NCBI GenBank assembly: GCA_023548195.1
Contig: JAJHZJ010000014.1
Coordinates: 12,500,718 to 12,564,717, forward strand
From: Bettongia penicillata ogilbyi
Lineage: Eukaryota > Chordata > Mammalia > Diprotodontia > Potoroidae
Reading direction: 5' to 3'
Length of the DNA stretch: 64,000 nucleotides
Numbering within the stretch: the stretch's first letter is position 1; each line of letters starts with the position of its first letter. Both the position numbers and the translations under genes were made by a program. Below, in pieces: positions 1 to 10,291 of this stretch. Under the pieces are notes generated by a model. The model did no database searches and was not told the origin of the DNA. It saw only the letters and a program-made list of their open reading frames with translations.

Positions 1-117
1 GTAAAAACCCTATATACAGATGCCAAAGGGTTACATTTCTCATCTTTTGTAAGTTAGAAAATGGTCTATATTTCATCCCACGAGCAAGTCCCACAAAGTC
101 CTTGTTTGACCAAACTA

Positions 118-360
118 CTATTGTCCCATGTATCCTCCATGTGAATAGATTGTAAGCAGGCCCATAACCATGGTGGATTTGTGATGAATGCCCATCTCTA
201 TTGTTCCTTTGGTGTTGGGTCGAAGGACGCAGTGTTGTTGAGTGTCATGATAAGTATGAGAAGAATGAGAGGAGTCATCGTGACCTAGTTGAGTGAATTT
301 CTCCAGAAGTTTTTTCATTCGCTGCTGATAGCGCCTCCTTGTTCCCTGTGACCGCTCCAC
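118..360 (-). pseudogene. Possible env N-terminal remnant of the ERV
   Basis: An 80-codon open frame begins with a basic, Arg/Lys-rich stretch followed by a Leu-rich helix-like segment. It lies just downstream, in the - sense, of the integrase C-terminus, where betaretrovirus-like env begins. No signal peptide, surface or transmembrane motif can be seen in the part inside the window. The assignment rests on position and composition, so it is tentative. Confidence 0.35.
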
Positions 361-419
361 CTTGACGGTTGTCCTCTATCACTCTTATCCTTTTCACTGG
401 AACCCAAACTTCTTTATTA

Positions 420-644
420 TCATCTTAAAATACAAACATACCCTTTTCCCCACGTTAACACTGTATGAGGACCAAACCAGTTTTTATTCTCATTGTGCCA
501 CGTTACTTTACTGGCTGCTTTCAGGGCACTTGTTATTGCTGATTCATTCTTTGCAGACTCCTTATTAGGAAATGTTAAGAATTTCATAGCAGCCGATAAG
601 TCATCATTATCGAATTTTAAATAATGCAGAGTATAAACAGCCAA
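420..644 (-). pseudogene. ERV integrase C-terminal DNA-binding domain remnant
   Basis: The C-terminal half of this 74-codon frame (residues about 47-74) reads as the SH3-like DNA-binding domain that closes betaretroviral integrases. The motifs GPHTVLTWGKGYVCI and a preceding Trp-rich strand are visible. It is separated from the catalytic core by a tandem repeat tract at 629-785 that breaks the frame, so the enzyme is disrupted here. The neighbouring core on the same strand supports the call. Confidence 0.7.
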
Positions 645-785
645 ACAGCCAATTGTAATTTTTCATCAATTTAGAATATACACAATTTTACATAATGTAG
701 AGTATAAACAGCTGAACAGCCAATTGTAATTTATCATCAAGTTAGAGTATAAACAGCCAATTGCGAATTTATCATCAACTCCTGG
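629..785. repeat. Imperfect tandem repeat inside the ERV integrase region
   Basis: The motif gagtataaacagc recurs at about 629, 700 and 745, each time followed by an AGCCAATTG-type core and then a TCATCAA box. Spacing is 71 then 45 bp, and a degenerate copy lies near 672. The array lies between the integrase core and its C-terminal domain and disrupts the frame. Confidence 0.85.
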
Positions 786-1208
786 TCCAACTCCCCCTTT
801 TTGTTTAAGCAAGTAGGTGTCCAGGGAGCGATTTGCTCGTTCCACTATAGCTTGACCAGTGGGATTATGGGGGATTCCAGTGACACGCAAAATGGAAAAT
901 TCCACCATGAACTGTTCAATGGCTTTACTGATATAAGGTGTACCATTGTTTGGTTTAATGCTTTTTGGTACTCCATGATTTGTGAAGCAATGTAAGAGAT
1001 GTGCTCTCACATCCTTAACAGCTTCTCCGCACTTGGCTGTTGCCATTATAAAACCTGAAAATGTGTCAACAGTAACATGAATATATTTTGCTCTTCCAAA
1101 TGATGGATAATGAGGAACATCCATTTGCCATATAGAATTTGGACCATCACCCTTAGGGTTTACAGGGTGACAAGAAGGTGGGGGGTAAAAATGGAACACA
1201 TTGTACAC
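786..1208 (-). pseudogene. ERV integrase catalytic core remnant
   Basis: The - strand frame carries the retroviral integrase core. The first catalytic Asp lies in WQMDVPHY, the second region reads NNGTPYISKAIEQF, and the Glu lies in GQAIVERANRSL. The second catalytic Asp is replaced by Asn (the NNGTPY motif), so this copy would be inactive even with an intact frame. The core joins the RNase H/zinc-finger frame through a shift near 1150-1208 and is cut from its C-terminal domain by the 629-785 repeat. The fold is certain; the betaretrovirus-like affiliation comes from the wider element. Confidence 0.85.
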
Positions 1209-1635
1209 ACTGCTTAACTATAGATCTAACTTCTTGTCTGGAAATACCATAAAGATGTCTTAAAGACCATGCAGACAAGTGTAATTTGGAGTGTGCTTGT
1301 CTTGCCAATTCAGTAGAATGAAATGTTTGAAGTGCATTGTCTGCCATCTCATTACCCTCGATCAGCGGTCCAGGTAAATTAGAATGTGACCGAATGTGTG
1401 TAATATAAAATATTGTTGTTCTGGCCCTTATTGCTAGTTGAACTTCCATAGTTATCTGTTTAATACTTTCTGTCCTATCAGGGATATAAGCTGACTCCAA
1501 TCTAGGTATCAATAGTGCTGTATACTTGTTGACTGTGATGATATTACAAGGTTCTTTCACATATAACAATGTTTGCAATACTGCATATAATTCATTTTGT
1601 TGTGTAGAAGTAAATGTTGTTTTAAATTTATGCAT
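1153..1635 (-). pseudogene. ERV RNase H C-terminal part and integrase zinc-binding domain remnant
   Basis: This 160-codon frame begins within RNase H (TSTQQNELYAVLQ and the ITHIRSHSNLPGPL motif, followed by GNEMADNAL with its conserved Asp) and continues into the integrase N-terminal zinc-binding region. The zinc motif shows SAWSLRHLYGI for the His pair and QCVQC for the Cys pair. RNase H followed by integrase is standard pol order. The frame lacks a natural start and shifts before the integrase core, so this is a pol pseudogene fragment. Confidence 0.85.
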
Positions 1636-1814
1636 CTCCTTTTTTGGATGGAATATACATAGGTGCCCTAAAATTTTGTTGCATCTGTAAAAAAATTAAC
1701 TCCCTCTACTGGTGAGGAAGAGCATTTTTGAGCCCAAGACCATGGCCACGTGGGAAATTACTGGCCAAAAGGAATTGGGAGGCCATGTTGAATATTGTGA
1801 TCGATCAATATCTG

Positions 1815-2346
1815 TCATTCCACAAACTCTTGTATGCAGTTTTCTATTTGTTGACTTGTATACATAGTATATATCGTGTGAGGTTCCTGTCTCATTAACA
1901 TCCTCACTCTTTCCACTGCCTCATGTATTACTTGGGCTACTAGCACAGCATAAGGCACACAAGCTCTGTTCTCTATGTGGGCTAAATGTACCCACTCAAT
2001 AATTCCTTGTTTCTGATGAAAAGCTCCAGTGGGTTTTTTCTCAGTGAATAAGATTGTGACTTTCAAGTCCTGTAATTCTAATATTCTGCTAGTAGTGCAT
2101 CCCCTAATCTTTTTCTGCACTAATTTCAAACATTCCAAAGTTCCATCTGTCCATCCTCTGCGTGAATTTAATTGATAATAAATCACATAATGGTTTCATT
2201 CGATCTGTTGTGCTCCCCAATTGTGGTCCACAACACTGAATTTCTCCTATCAATTTTTTGAAAGACAATTTAAAGTTGTAACCTTTGTAGAATCTAAGAT
2301 AGGGGATTTCAAACTTAGACCTGACCACTGAATAGATGGACATCAT
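1815..2346 (-). pseudogene. ERV reverse transcriptase thumb/connection remnant
   Basis: Two overlapping - frames (2346-2104 and 2186-1815) together cover the RT thumb and connection. FKKLIGEIQ followed by GPQLGSTTDRMKPLCDLL corresponds to the thumb, and the second frame continues through a TDGTLECLKLVQKKI-like helix into the connection. The catalytic palm with its YxDD box is not present upstream; capsid sequence lies there instead. A large internal deletion is inferred. Confidence 0.75.
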
Positions 2347-2357
2347 TGTTTCATAGG

Positions 2358-2627
2358 CTAGTTTCTCCTATTCTGATTACCTATACTCTGGAAGAAAAAT
2401 TCTTTAGAAATTAGGTTGCTAATAAGTTCAAATGCTAAAGTTAACTTTTGCTTGGAACTATCTTCAGGAACGTGATAACCTAATGTTCCTGCAGATAGTG
2501 ATGTTCTCTGCAGAAAAGTTGCAATTGGGTCTGGGAACTCAGGAATTATGACCCTGGAACTTGATGTTCCTGCAGATACTGATGTTCTTTGTAGGAAAGT
2601 TGCAATTGGGCCTGGGAATGAGTACAA
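2358..2627 (-). pseudogene. ERV gag capsid remnant around the major homology region
   Basis: The frame contains FPDPIATFLQRTS and, about 30 residues later, KQKLTLAFELISNL. This resembles the major homology region and following helix of a betaretroviral capsid C-terminal domain. The PxPIATFLQRTSxSAGT segment appears twice in tandem, 27 codons (81 bp) apart, starting at about 2483 and 2564 on the + strand. Its 3' end abuts the RT thumb fragment, which marks a deletion junction near 2347-2357. The domain call is moderate because identity is low. Confidence 0.55.
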
Positions 2628-2639
2628 GTTCAGATTAAA

Positions 2640-4436
2640 AGAGCAAGTTTTTTTTTTTGCTCTATAGAGTGTTACATATTAACTTATTGATACATTACCT
2701 TGAAAAGAAAAATTTAAAACTGTTTTAAATTTTTTTCTGTTGTTAACAGTCACCAAACTTTTATAAAAATTTTTGTTGAAAACCTTCAAAATGATAGTTC
2801 TCTTCCCTAGATCTAATCTGGAATGATAAGAAATACAATTTACTGCAGACCCAGCTGAATGATGATTTGGGACTGCAGGGCAAAATTCTTAATGGTTCTA
2901 ACATTTACTCAAATAGATTTTACTTCTGTGTCCACTCCTTAAAAAGGTCTTTGAACAAGAGGACTTTTGAAATTCATCAGCAGAAGGGGGGGAGACTTCT
3001 GGACAACTGTCCAGTGGCGCCAAATCTGTTCCGTTCTGCTGCAGAGTTTCAAAAGCTTTATCTCTGTTGAGGTGTCTCTTTAACATGCATTTTTCCAATT
3101 TGCCTTAGTGCCAAATGATATAACAAATCCTGATCTGTTTAAAACATCCAATTGGGAGTGACACGTTTCACTTAAAATATGACCAGAATAACTACGTTTT
3201 GGTTATTTCTCATTATACAAAAACTTTTCTTTTAGGTGAGTCATGAGATAATGAAAATGCTAATCAGCCTGCCTCTGATCTCCTCTTGTCTTTCTCTCCA
3301 CTTTCACAATCTGGCCAGGATTAGAAAGTAAAGAGAGAGAGTTTTACCAAAAACTTTCCAATAATTTCCAAAACTTTTATACTTTCCCTAAACTTCATGT
3401 CCATGTTGTCCTCCTAATGGACTTTGATTAAAGCCCCTTTAAAACTGCACAGACATTATGTCCTTGCATTTTTTTTCTAAAATTGCATTTTGCAATCATA
3501 TAAACTAAATAATATAAGAGTAGTTCCTCTCTTTCTCTCTCCTATGCTTCTCCCCGATGCTGCAGCCATCAGAGAGAAGGGAGGAGGGGGAGGAAAAGAG
3601 ATAACATTCCAAGGTCCAGCTACCATGGAGCTGACTGTAGTAACTCACAAATAGATGCACACAGAACATGTAAAGACAGAACACATATACAGACAATAAA
3701 AGAATCCAAAAACTGAGAAAAAATTGTCAGAAATTCTCTGTACACATTATAACTCTGGCTTACTTTCTATCACTGTGTAATTAAGCCTTGTATAAGATTC
3801 TCTGTCTAGACTTTCTCCTGTACAAGATTCCTTTTTTAGACTTACTTTTGCAACTTTTTACTGCACCATAGATATGTGCCGAGTGCCAGGGCTGGAAGAA
3901 CATTCAGGCCACTGAATTCATCATTGTGCCACAGATCCTGGGCAAATTTTTTACTGTGCCACAAATCCAGGCCCTGGGACAAATTTTTTGCTGCGCCACA
4001 AATCCAGGCCCTGGGCCAACTCTGGATGTATTTCCTGGTTGAATTTCTGACTGCACCAACTCCCTCTTTGCTCTCTGTCCTATCTGGTCGTGATTGTCTC
4101 CTGAGCTCCATGACTGCCAATGCTCCAAAGATAAAAGAGGGAGAGCGGTAGGTGGGGGTCTCGACTCCTCATCAGAAATCTCCACTAGGGAGTCTCCCGT
4201 TTGTATCACACAAGCAGCGGCCAAGCAAGTTGGATGTGGGGCGCCCACAAGGGCTGCTTTTTCCACATGACAAAATCAGTCTCAACGAGCAACCCAGGGG
4301 TGGCATCCACATAAGAGGCTATCCGTTGGCTATCTCCCAACTGTGTTCAACAAAGCTACGGCATGTCTTACTATGAGGACGCCAGCACTTCTTTATCCTT
4401 GGGCCGGATCAGCGGAATGCTACTTCCCTGACCCAT
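2640..4436 (-). pseudogene. ERV gag N-terminal region (matrix and downstream), heavily decayed
   Basis: On the - strand a gag-like start lies at 4436-4434, 86 bases past the primer site. The first codons read MGQGSSIPLIRPKDKEVLASS and then hit a stop at 4373-4371. The Met-Gly start fits a myristoylated matrix protein. Further down, a frame at 4266-3904 is Pro/Ser/Glu-rich and runs into a tandem repeat. From 2640 to 3840 only short frames remain and I cannot assign domains. Decay, indels and possibly foreign insertions are inferred. Confidence 0.6.
3926..4022. repeat. Tandem repeat within ERV gag
   Basis: The motif g(t/c)gccaca(a/g)atcc followed by CTGGG and an A/T run recurs at about 3926, 3956 and 3993, a spacing of 30 then 37 bp. 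The second and third copies are nearly identical over their first 25 bases. In the - frame this encodes repeated short Trp/Cys-containing peptides. Confidence 0.85.
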
Positions 4437-4521
4437 AATATAATCCCGGGACCCCTTCCCGGCTTCCCGCTGCCCAACAGCGAGATTGTGTAGTCCTTCC
4501 AAGCAGTACCCAAAATTCGCT

Positions 4522-4539
4522 GCCCCACGTTGGGTGCCA
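4522..4539 (-). other. ERV primer binding site, tRNA-Lys type
   Basis: The - strand reads TGGCACCCAACGTGGGGC immediately inside the LTR, two bases from its terminal CA. It matches the tRNA-Lys(1,2)-type primer site used by Mason-Pfizer-like betaretroviruses except for one transition at the fifth base. This is the strongest single classifier of the element. Confidence 0.9.
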
Positions 4540-4830
4540 GCTGCACGGGGCTAATCCCCAGCCTTCACTTGGCTACTAAGCCAGGCGGCCTTGCCCACTA
4601 TTCCAGGCGGTAATCTCTCTGGGGTCTTCGCCCAATATTCCAGGCGGTACTCTAACAGAGGGCCCAATTCCTTACCCCAGACTTCGCTTGGGAAACCTTT
4701 CCTCCAGGTCTTCGGACGTCTCTGGTCTCTGACGCGCGACCATATGGCCTAGCTGCGTGACAGGGCTATCCCCTCCTCCATGGAGGGAACAATGACTACA
4801 CACACACCCGAGGATGTCAGTGCTCTTCAC

Positions 4831-4836
4831 TTTATT
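4831..4836 (-). terminator. LTR poly(A) signal
   Basis: AATAAA on the - strand lies about 65 bases downstream of the LTR TATA box, the usual R-region position in betaretrovirus-like LTRs. Confidence 0.8.
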
Positions 4837-4899
4837 GATGGCGTCCTCTACATCTCTTTCTTGGTTACATCTCTCTCTCTGATCCCTCCCCGACAGCTC

Positions 4900-4905
4900 C
4901 TTATA
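4900..4905 (-). promoter_or_regulatory. LTR TATA box
   Basis: TATAAG on the - strand sits within GGGGATATAAGGAGC, downstream of the GC-rich U3 repeats and upstream of the AATAAA signal. Confidence 0.75.
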
Positions 4906-5009
4906 TCCCCAGCCAGAGCCCCGCCCATGTTCCTCCCTGAGGGTAGAGCCAGCTCCCTGAGGGTGGAGCCAGCTCCTGAGGCATGGCGTCCAGAGCTTGG
5001 CCCTTAACA

Positions 5010-6125
5010 TTATTTAAAGCAAGAAAACATACCAAATTGCTCAACAAATAATGCATAACTCTGAGTTTAGGGAGATCTCACTAAACAATTTGTGGGTAAC
5101 AGTCAATGATAAGAATTTCCAGTGAAAAATACTGCCCAGAAGTAGATGACTTCAGGAAGCAGACAGCTTCAAAGGAGTTCTCTTTTTTCTTTCCAGCTTT
5201 ATTTGAATTTTTTGTACTGAATCTTCCTAGTATAACCTTTAGTTACTAATTTCTCTCTTACTTCTAAGTCACTCAAATCCACCTATAAACCATAATAATC
5301 CCCTTAAGTAAGGTCACAGCCTGGTTGCTAGTATGGACTCATATCCATCACTCTAGCTCACATTCCCAAATGGCTCCTAAGAATTGCATTGCATTCTTAT
5401 GTGACACTTTCAAAAAATGTATCAAAGTGGATAATTGTAAAAAATACAAGATGATAGGTCACAGTTGTGTAAATACTTTAATTTTTGTTGTAAGTTTAAA
5501 AATGCACATGGCATCTTGTTCTGGAAATATGTCCTTAAAATCCTTTTCCATCCTTTCCTGATGTTAAAGTTGAGCTGTACTGTGATTAGGTAAATCATTC
5601 TTACTTGTACAGTAGCAGAATGCTGCCTTAAAATGTTATATAAATGCCTTATGCAAGGCATATATGCTTCTTTTTCTGAGTATCTACTCAATTAACACCC
5701 CTCCAAAAAAAATGATGAACTTTGCTTTATCTCTTGATGTTTGTTTATTAACTCACTCTGTCCTCATGGACCCGATAAGATTTATAAGAAGTGACTTTCT
5801 AAGGGTAGACTCCAAATTTAATTTCACTGCAATTAATAAGTATAAATGGCACAATTTTGACAGAATATTGGGTTCACATGTTCATAAGAGTCAGTTTTCA
5901 GATGAGAAGTCAAAAAATTCTGAATTTAGGATTTTGATTCAATTCAAGACTTGGAATTTGAGGTGCAGTAATGAATTAGAATTCACAAGACTTAGTTCTT
6001 TCTCCAATATTGCCACTGGCCTCCTTCTCCCCAAATTGAACTCAATCATGGAATAGAAGTGAATAGACACAGCAGCCAGTCATGGCAAAGAAAAATCTGA
6101 GGCCTCCATTTCATCCATAGAACTT
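5010..6125. other. Intergenic, nothing recognised
   Basis: This is AT-rich sequence between the ERV LTR and the first LINE copy. The longest frame (130 codons at 5664-6056) has no recognisable motif, and nothing suggests an exon. Confidence 0.6.
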
Positions 6126-7677
6126 TTTCTGAGGGCACAGCCAAGATGTTGGAGTGAGAGCAACTACTCACCTAAGCTCTTAGAAAAACTCCTTCAGATA
6201 TCTCTAAAAAGAGAATCTGACTAGATTTTGAAGGATTTTTGAATCCAATGGGAGACAAAGTGTGGCAGATTCACAGCCCAGGAAAGACTGGAAGGTTCAT
6301 GGGAATGATCCATTCTGCAGGACTGGAGGAATACATAGCACATAGCACACAAATTGTACCAGCATGTCCACACTGCAGCAAGGTTCAGTATGAAGACCCC
6401 AGGGGGAATGAGGAAGTGGCTGCACTGCAGAATCTCAGGCATATCAGCACAGGACAAGAGTCCAGCAGAACTGAGCAAGTGAGAGCCATGGAGTACCAGG
6501 TCTCTGCAGTGGCTGCTCTTCAGACTATCAGCCCTTAAATTAAATGTCTGTAAATCACCTACTTGAACTTCTAAGAGCCTAAATGGTGGAGTGATTGATA
6601 AATGCTCTCTCCCTCTCCCCTTGTCGACATTTAAAGAATAATAAAATCCTTCCCCCAAAAAATCCCGGAACAGGGGGATCAGTAGAAGGGGCAAACAGCC
6701 TCTTAGCACATGAGGCTAGGAAAATCACAAAAGAGGGTACCTCTTGCTGTGACTGAAGGGGATCAGTGAAGGGCCAGAACTGTCACAAATAGCTCCACCT
6801 CAGGAAAGGGTTAGGAGATCCAAACCCTCAGGGGGTGTAGCTCAACAATCACCAACACAAGGATACCAAGCATGCCTCAGCACCGCAGAGGTACCAGAAA
6901 GACAGTAGGGTAGCTGGGATCACCAGCTGCTGAGCTTGTCTATGTTCTAACTCTGAGGACTCTTGTGGCCAGACCACCCCTCCCCCACAATTAACAAGCT
7001 AGCCCCAGGCTAAATCGGGGTGAACACAAAAAGATTTCACATGGCCTCTGCTTTCTCACACCAGCCAGTTCAACACCAGCTAAGCTGCAGTACCTTAGTT
7101 TCCACCTGAAAGAACCAGAGGCCACAACACACAAAGCCCCAGGTTCAAGGCACAAGAACTGTGGGACAGAGCCCCACCAGAGAAGAAGAGATCTACTTTA
7201 AAAGCCAGGAAAAGGGTGATTATCATCATCATGACTAAGAATCAAAGCAGGAAAGGAAAGACCATAAAATCTTTCTGTGGGGACAAGGACCGAAATATGA
7301 GTACCAAAAAGGTCAGCACTGAGACTGTACTGCCACCCGAAACTTCAGAAGAGACTGTGAACTGGTTGCAAATACAAAGAGCACTCTTGGAAGAACGGAA
7401 GAAAAATTTTAAAAGCCAAATAAGAGAAATAGAAGAAAAACTGGCCAATGATTTTTAAAGGATGGAAAAAGAATTCACTGATGAGAACAGCTCCTTAAAA
7501 AGGAAAATTGGAGAAATGGAACAGGAAGCAAAAAGCCTAAAAGGGAAAATTGGACAAATGGCAAAGAAAGCACAAAAACTAACTGGAGAAAATAACTCCT
7601 TAAAAGAAATAAATGGACACATGAAAAAGGAGATGCAAAAGTTAACTGATGAAACAATTTGATAAAAAATAGAATTG
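6126..7677 (+). mobile_element. LINE-1/HAL1 5' UTR and ORF1 start, truncated
   Basis: The segment opens with a GGGCACAGCCAAGATG-type start typical of marsupial L1/HAL1 5' ends. It runs through a GC-richer 5' UTR and enters an ORF1 coiled-coil region at 7231. It stops where the next HAL1 begins at 7678. The remainder of this copy is not found on the far side of that element, so its 3' part is lost. Confidence 0.75.
7231..7662 (+). pseudogene. L1/HAL1 ORF1 N-terminal coiled coil, broken
   Basis: Starting at MTKNQSRKGKT, the frame encodes a heptad-rich coiled coil (repeated EEKL, SLKRKIGEMEQ, SLKGKIGQM blocks). This is the N-terminal half of the L1 ORF1 nucleic-acid chaperone. One in-frame stop lies at 7456-7458, and the frame ends at 7660-7662 after a shift. 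The RRM and C-terminal domains are absent. Confidence 0.8.
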
Positions 7678-8456
7678 AAGGGGGTGGAGCCAAGATGGCA
7701 GAGTAGAAAGACACACATACGGAGGCTGCCCCCACAAAACCCATAAAATACCTGTAGAGAGGAACTCTCAACAAATTTTAGAGCAACAGAAGTGGAGAAC
7801 AAGAGAGTGGAGATTTCCAGCCCAGGGTGACCTCAAAGACCCACAGGAAATGCCAGTTGCACTGGACACAGAGCCGAGCTCGAAGTGGAGAGCCCAGTCC
7901 AGCTTTGGCCAGGTGTGCATGCCTCATGAACATCCCTCCAGGGCAGAATCTCCAGTCATAGAATCCCAGTCACAGCAGCAGAGGGTCCGCAGATCCCTCA
8001 ACCCACAGCCACCAAAGGTTGGTGACTGGTTTTATTCAGCTGGCCAGGAAGGGAGAAGAGCCTTCACATCTGGCAGGTGGCAGGAGTTCTCAGGAAGCCC
8101 CTACAGCAGCCTGAGACCATACCTGGACCATAAAAACCCCTGGGGGCACTGAATAGCAGAGCCTTACCTCAGCCCTGTGTGGACACCCTGAGACAGTTGG
8201 TTTTATCTCTAACTTGTGGAGGTCCTGCCCCTGCAGCTTGATTGAATACCACCCCCACTGCTAGCTTAGTGGAACTGGAGGTCATGTGCCTATGAAGACG
8301 AAACGCTGGAAATATTCTGGGCACAAAAATCCTTTCCTGCACCCAAATCAGCAAACACTTGATTGTGCCACCTTGGAGGAACAGATGCCTTAGACGGCCC
8401 CAGACTATACCCTACTCTTGACAAAGGATGCAAAAGTCAAGTAACTCGTTGGGAAA

Positions 8457-9560
8457 ATGCCCAAAAAGGGGGGAAAAATAAGACTATAAAAGGTTACTTT
8501 CTTGGTGAACAGATATCTCCTCCCATCCTTTTGGATAAGGAAGAACAATGCTTACCATCAAGAAAAGACATAAAAGTCAATGCTTCTGTATCCCAAACAT
8601 CCATAATAAATATTCAGTGGGCTCCAGGTATGGAAGGCCTGAAAAAGGATTTTGAAAATCAAGTTAGACAGGTGGATAAAAAACTGGGAAGAGAAATGAG
8701 AGAGATGCAAGAAAAGCATGAAAAACGGGTCAATACCTTGGTAAAGGAGACCCAAAAAAATTCTGAGGAAAATAACACCTTGAAAAATAGGCTCACTCAA
8801 TTGACAAAAGAAGTTCAAAAGGCCAACGAGGAGAAGAATGCTTTCAAAAGCAGAATTAGCCAAATGGAAAAAGAGGTTCAAAAGCTCACTGAGGAAAATA
8901 GTTCTTTAAAAATTATAATGGAACCAGATAGAGGCTAAAGACTTTATGAGAAACCAAGAAATCACAAAGCAAAACCAAAAGAATGAAAAAAATGGAAAAT
9001 AATGTGAAAGATCTCATTGGAAAAACAACTGACCTGGAAAATAGATCTAGGAGAGACAATTTAAAAATTATGGGACTACCTGAAAGCCATGATCAAAAAA
9101 AGAGCCTAGACATCATCTTTCATGAAATTATCTAGGAAAATTGCCCTCATATTCTAGAACCAGGGGGCAAAATAAATATTGAAAGAATCCATCGATCACC
9201 TCCTGAAAGAGATCCAAAAAAAGAAACTCCTAGCAACATTGTGGCCAAATTCCAGAGTTCCCTGGTCAAGGAGAAAATGTTGCAAGCAGCTAGAAAGAAA
9301 CAATTCAAGTACTGTGGAAATGCAATCAGGATAACACAGGATCTAGCAGCTTCTACATTAAGGGATTGAAGGGCTTAGAATATGATATTCCAGAAGTCAA
9401 AGGAACTAGGACTCAAACCAAGAATCACCTACCCAGCAAAACTGAGTGTGATACTTCAGGGGAAAAAAATGGTCTTTCAATGAAATAGAGAACTTTCAAG
9501 CATTCTTGATGAAAAGACCAGAGCTGAAAAGAAAATTTGACTTCAAACACAAGAATGAAA
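8457..9560 (+). pseudogene. HAL1 ORF1, outer copy, broken
   Basis: The order is basic start, coiled coil (VQKANEEKNAFKSRISQMEK), RRM-like segment (RRDNLKIMGLPESHDQ) and C-terminal domain, as in L1 ORF1 proteins. The ATG at 8457 is one frame off the main N-terminal frame (8363-8938). That frame stops at 8936-8938, and a TAG interrupts the RRM near 9133. Several indels, so the copy is dead. Confidence 0.8.
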
Positions 9561-9568
9561 AGAAGCAT

Positions 9569-9583
9569 GAAAAGGTTACTAGC
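9569..9583 (+). repeat. Target-site duplication, left copy
   Basis: GAAAAGGTTACTAGC abuts the 5' end of the inner HAL1. The identical 15-mer follows its A-tail at 12564-12578. Confidence 0.95.
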
Positions 9584-10088
9584 GGTGGAGTCAAGATGGC
9601 GGAGTAGAAAGATGCACGTATGCGAGCTCCAAACCCACAGCCCATACATTTAATGTAAGAAGAGCTCCCCAGAAGTTCTGGATCACTGCAGGGTGTGCAG
9701 AAACATAGTGGAAGAGATTTCCATTCCAGAGAGCCCTGGAGAGCCGTCCCCAGGGTCCGTCGTGCCCCAGAAAGGGGACCCCCACCCCAGCGCTGCTCTG
9801 GCCGTGGCCCCAGAGAAGCTGATCCGAGCAGGCTTCAGGGGCAGAATCTCTGGCGGCCGGGAAGGTCCTTCCGCCCACAGACGCTACAGGTCAGTGAGAG
9901 ACACACCTGGGCTGACCGAGAGGGGAGCGGGGTATCTCCGTGGCTCAGGCCCCCTCAGGAGGAAGCCGTGGAGGCAGAGGCAGGGGCAGGAAGCGTCGGA
10001 GGCAGAGGTGGGGGTGGCGGCAGAGGCAGCTGTGGTGTGGCGGCAGTGGCCAGGGACTCCCCCAGCAGCAGGCAAGATCTTCATTACT

Positions 10089-10291
10089 GAAAGTCTCTGC
10101 ATAAACCACCTGAAGGAGCTGAGCCTGGGAGAGGGCCCTGCCCCACCCGCTCCATTTCGGAAGGTCTCTGCATAAAGCCTCTGAGGGAACTGAGCCTGGG
10201 AGGCGGCCCTGCCCCTACCTGCTCCATTACTGAAGGTCTCTGCATAAAGCCCCTGAGAGAACTGAGCCTGGGAGGTGGCCCTGCCCCCACC
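10089..10291 (+). repeat. Tandem units in the HAL1 5' UTR
   Basis: A unit beginning GAA(A/G)GTCTCTGCATAAA and containing GAGCCTGGGAG and GGCCCTGCCCC recurs at 10089, 10160 and 10232, giving a period of 71-72 bp. The arrangement recalls the promoter monomers of some rodent L1 5' UTRs. Confidence 0.9.

Larger units (their letters stand above)
1..5009 (-). mobile_element. Decayed betaretrovirus-like provirus (ERVK type), 5' LTR through start of env, truncated by window edge
   Basis: Reading the - strand from 5009 down, the order is LTR, tRNA-Lys-type primer site, leader, gag start, gag fragments, RT thumb, RNase H, integrase and an env-like start. That is the gene order of a betaretrovirus-like ERV. 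Every gene is broken by stops and frameshifts. Capsid sequence runs almost directly into the RT thumb, so nucleocapsid, protease and most of RT are missing. The rest of env and the 3' LTR would lie left of base 1. The copy is not replication-competent as seen. Its family is inferred from the primer site and from RT, RNase H and integrase similarity. Confidence 0.9.
4542..5009 (-). mobile_element. 5' LTR of the ERV
   Basis: On the - strand the segment starts TGTTAAGGG at 5009 and ends GTGCA at 4542, two bases before the primer site, giving a 468-bp LTR with TG...CA ends. A TATAAG box lies at 4905-4900 and an AATAAA signal at 4836-4831, in the right order for U3, R and U5. U3 has tandem CTCCCTGAGGGT(A/G)GAGCCAG units at about 4933-4978. 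The U5/leader side has three CCAGGCGG repeats (about 4582-4647). Confidence 0.9.

Noticed and set aside
3926..4022. CRISPR-like spaced repeats
   Set aside because: Vertebrate DNA. The units are imperfect, few and contiguous, so this is a minisatellite in an ERV.
5664..6056. 130-codon frame on the + strand
   Set aside because: No recognisable domain, no splice context, and AT-rich codon content like the surrounding DNA.
9693..10175. 160-codon and 131-codon GC-rich frames
   Set aside because: They lie in the CpG-rich 5' UTR of the inner HAL1, where low stop density explains them. No coding motif.
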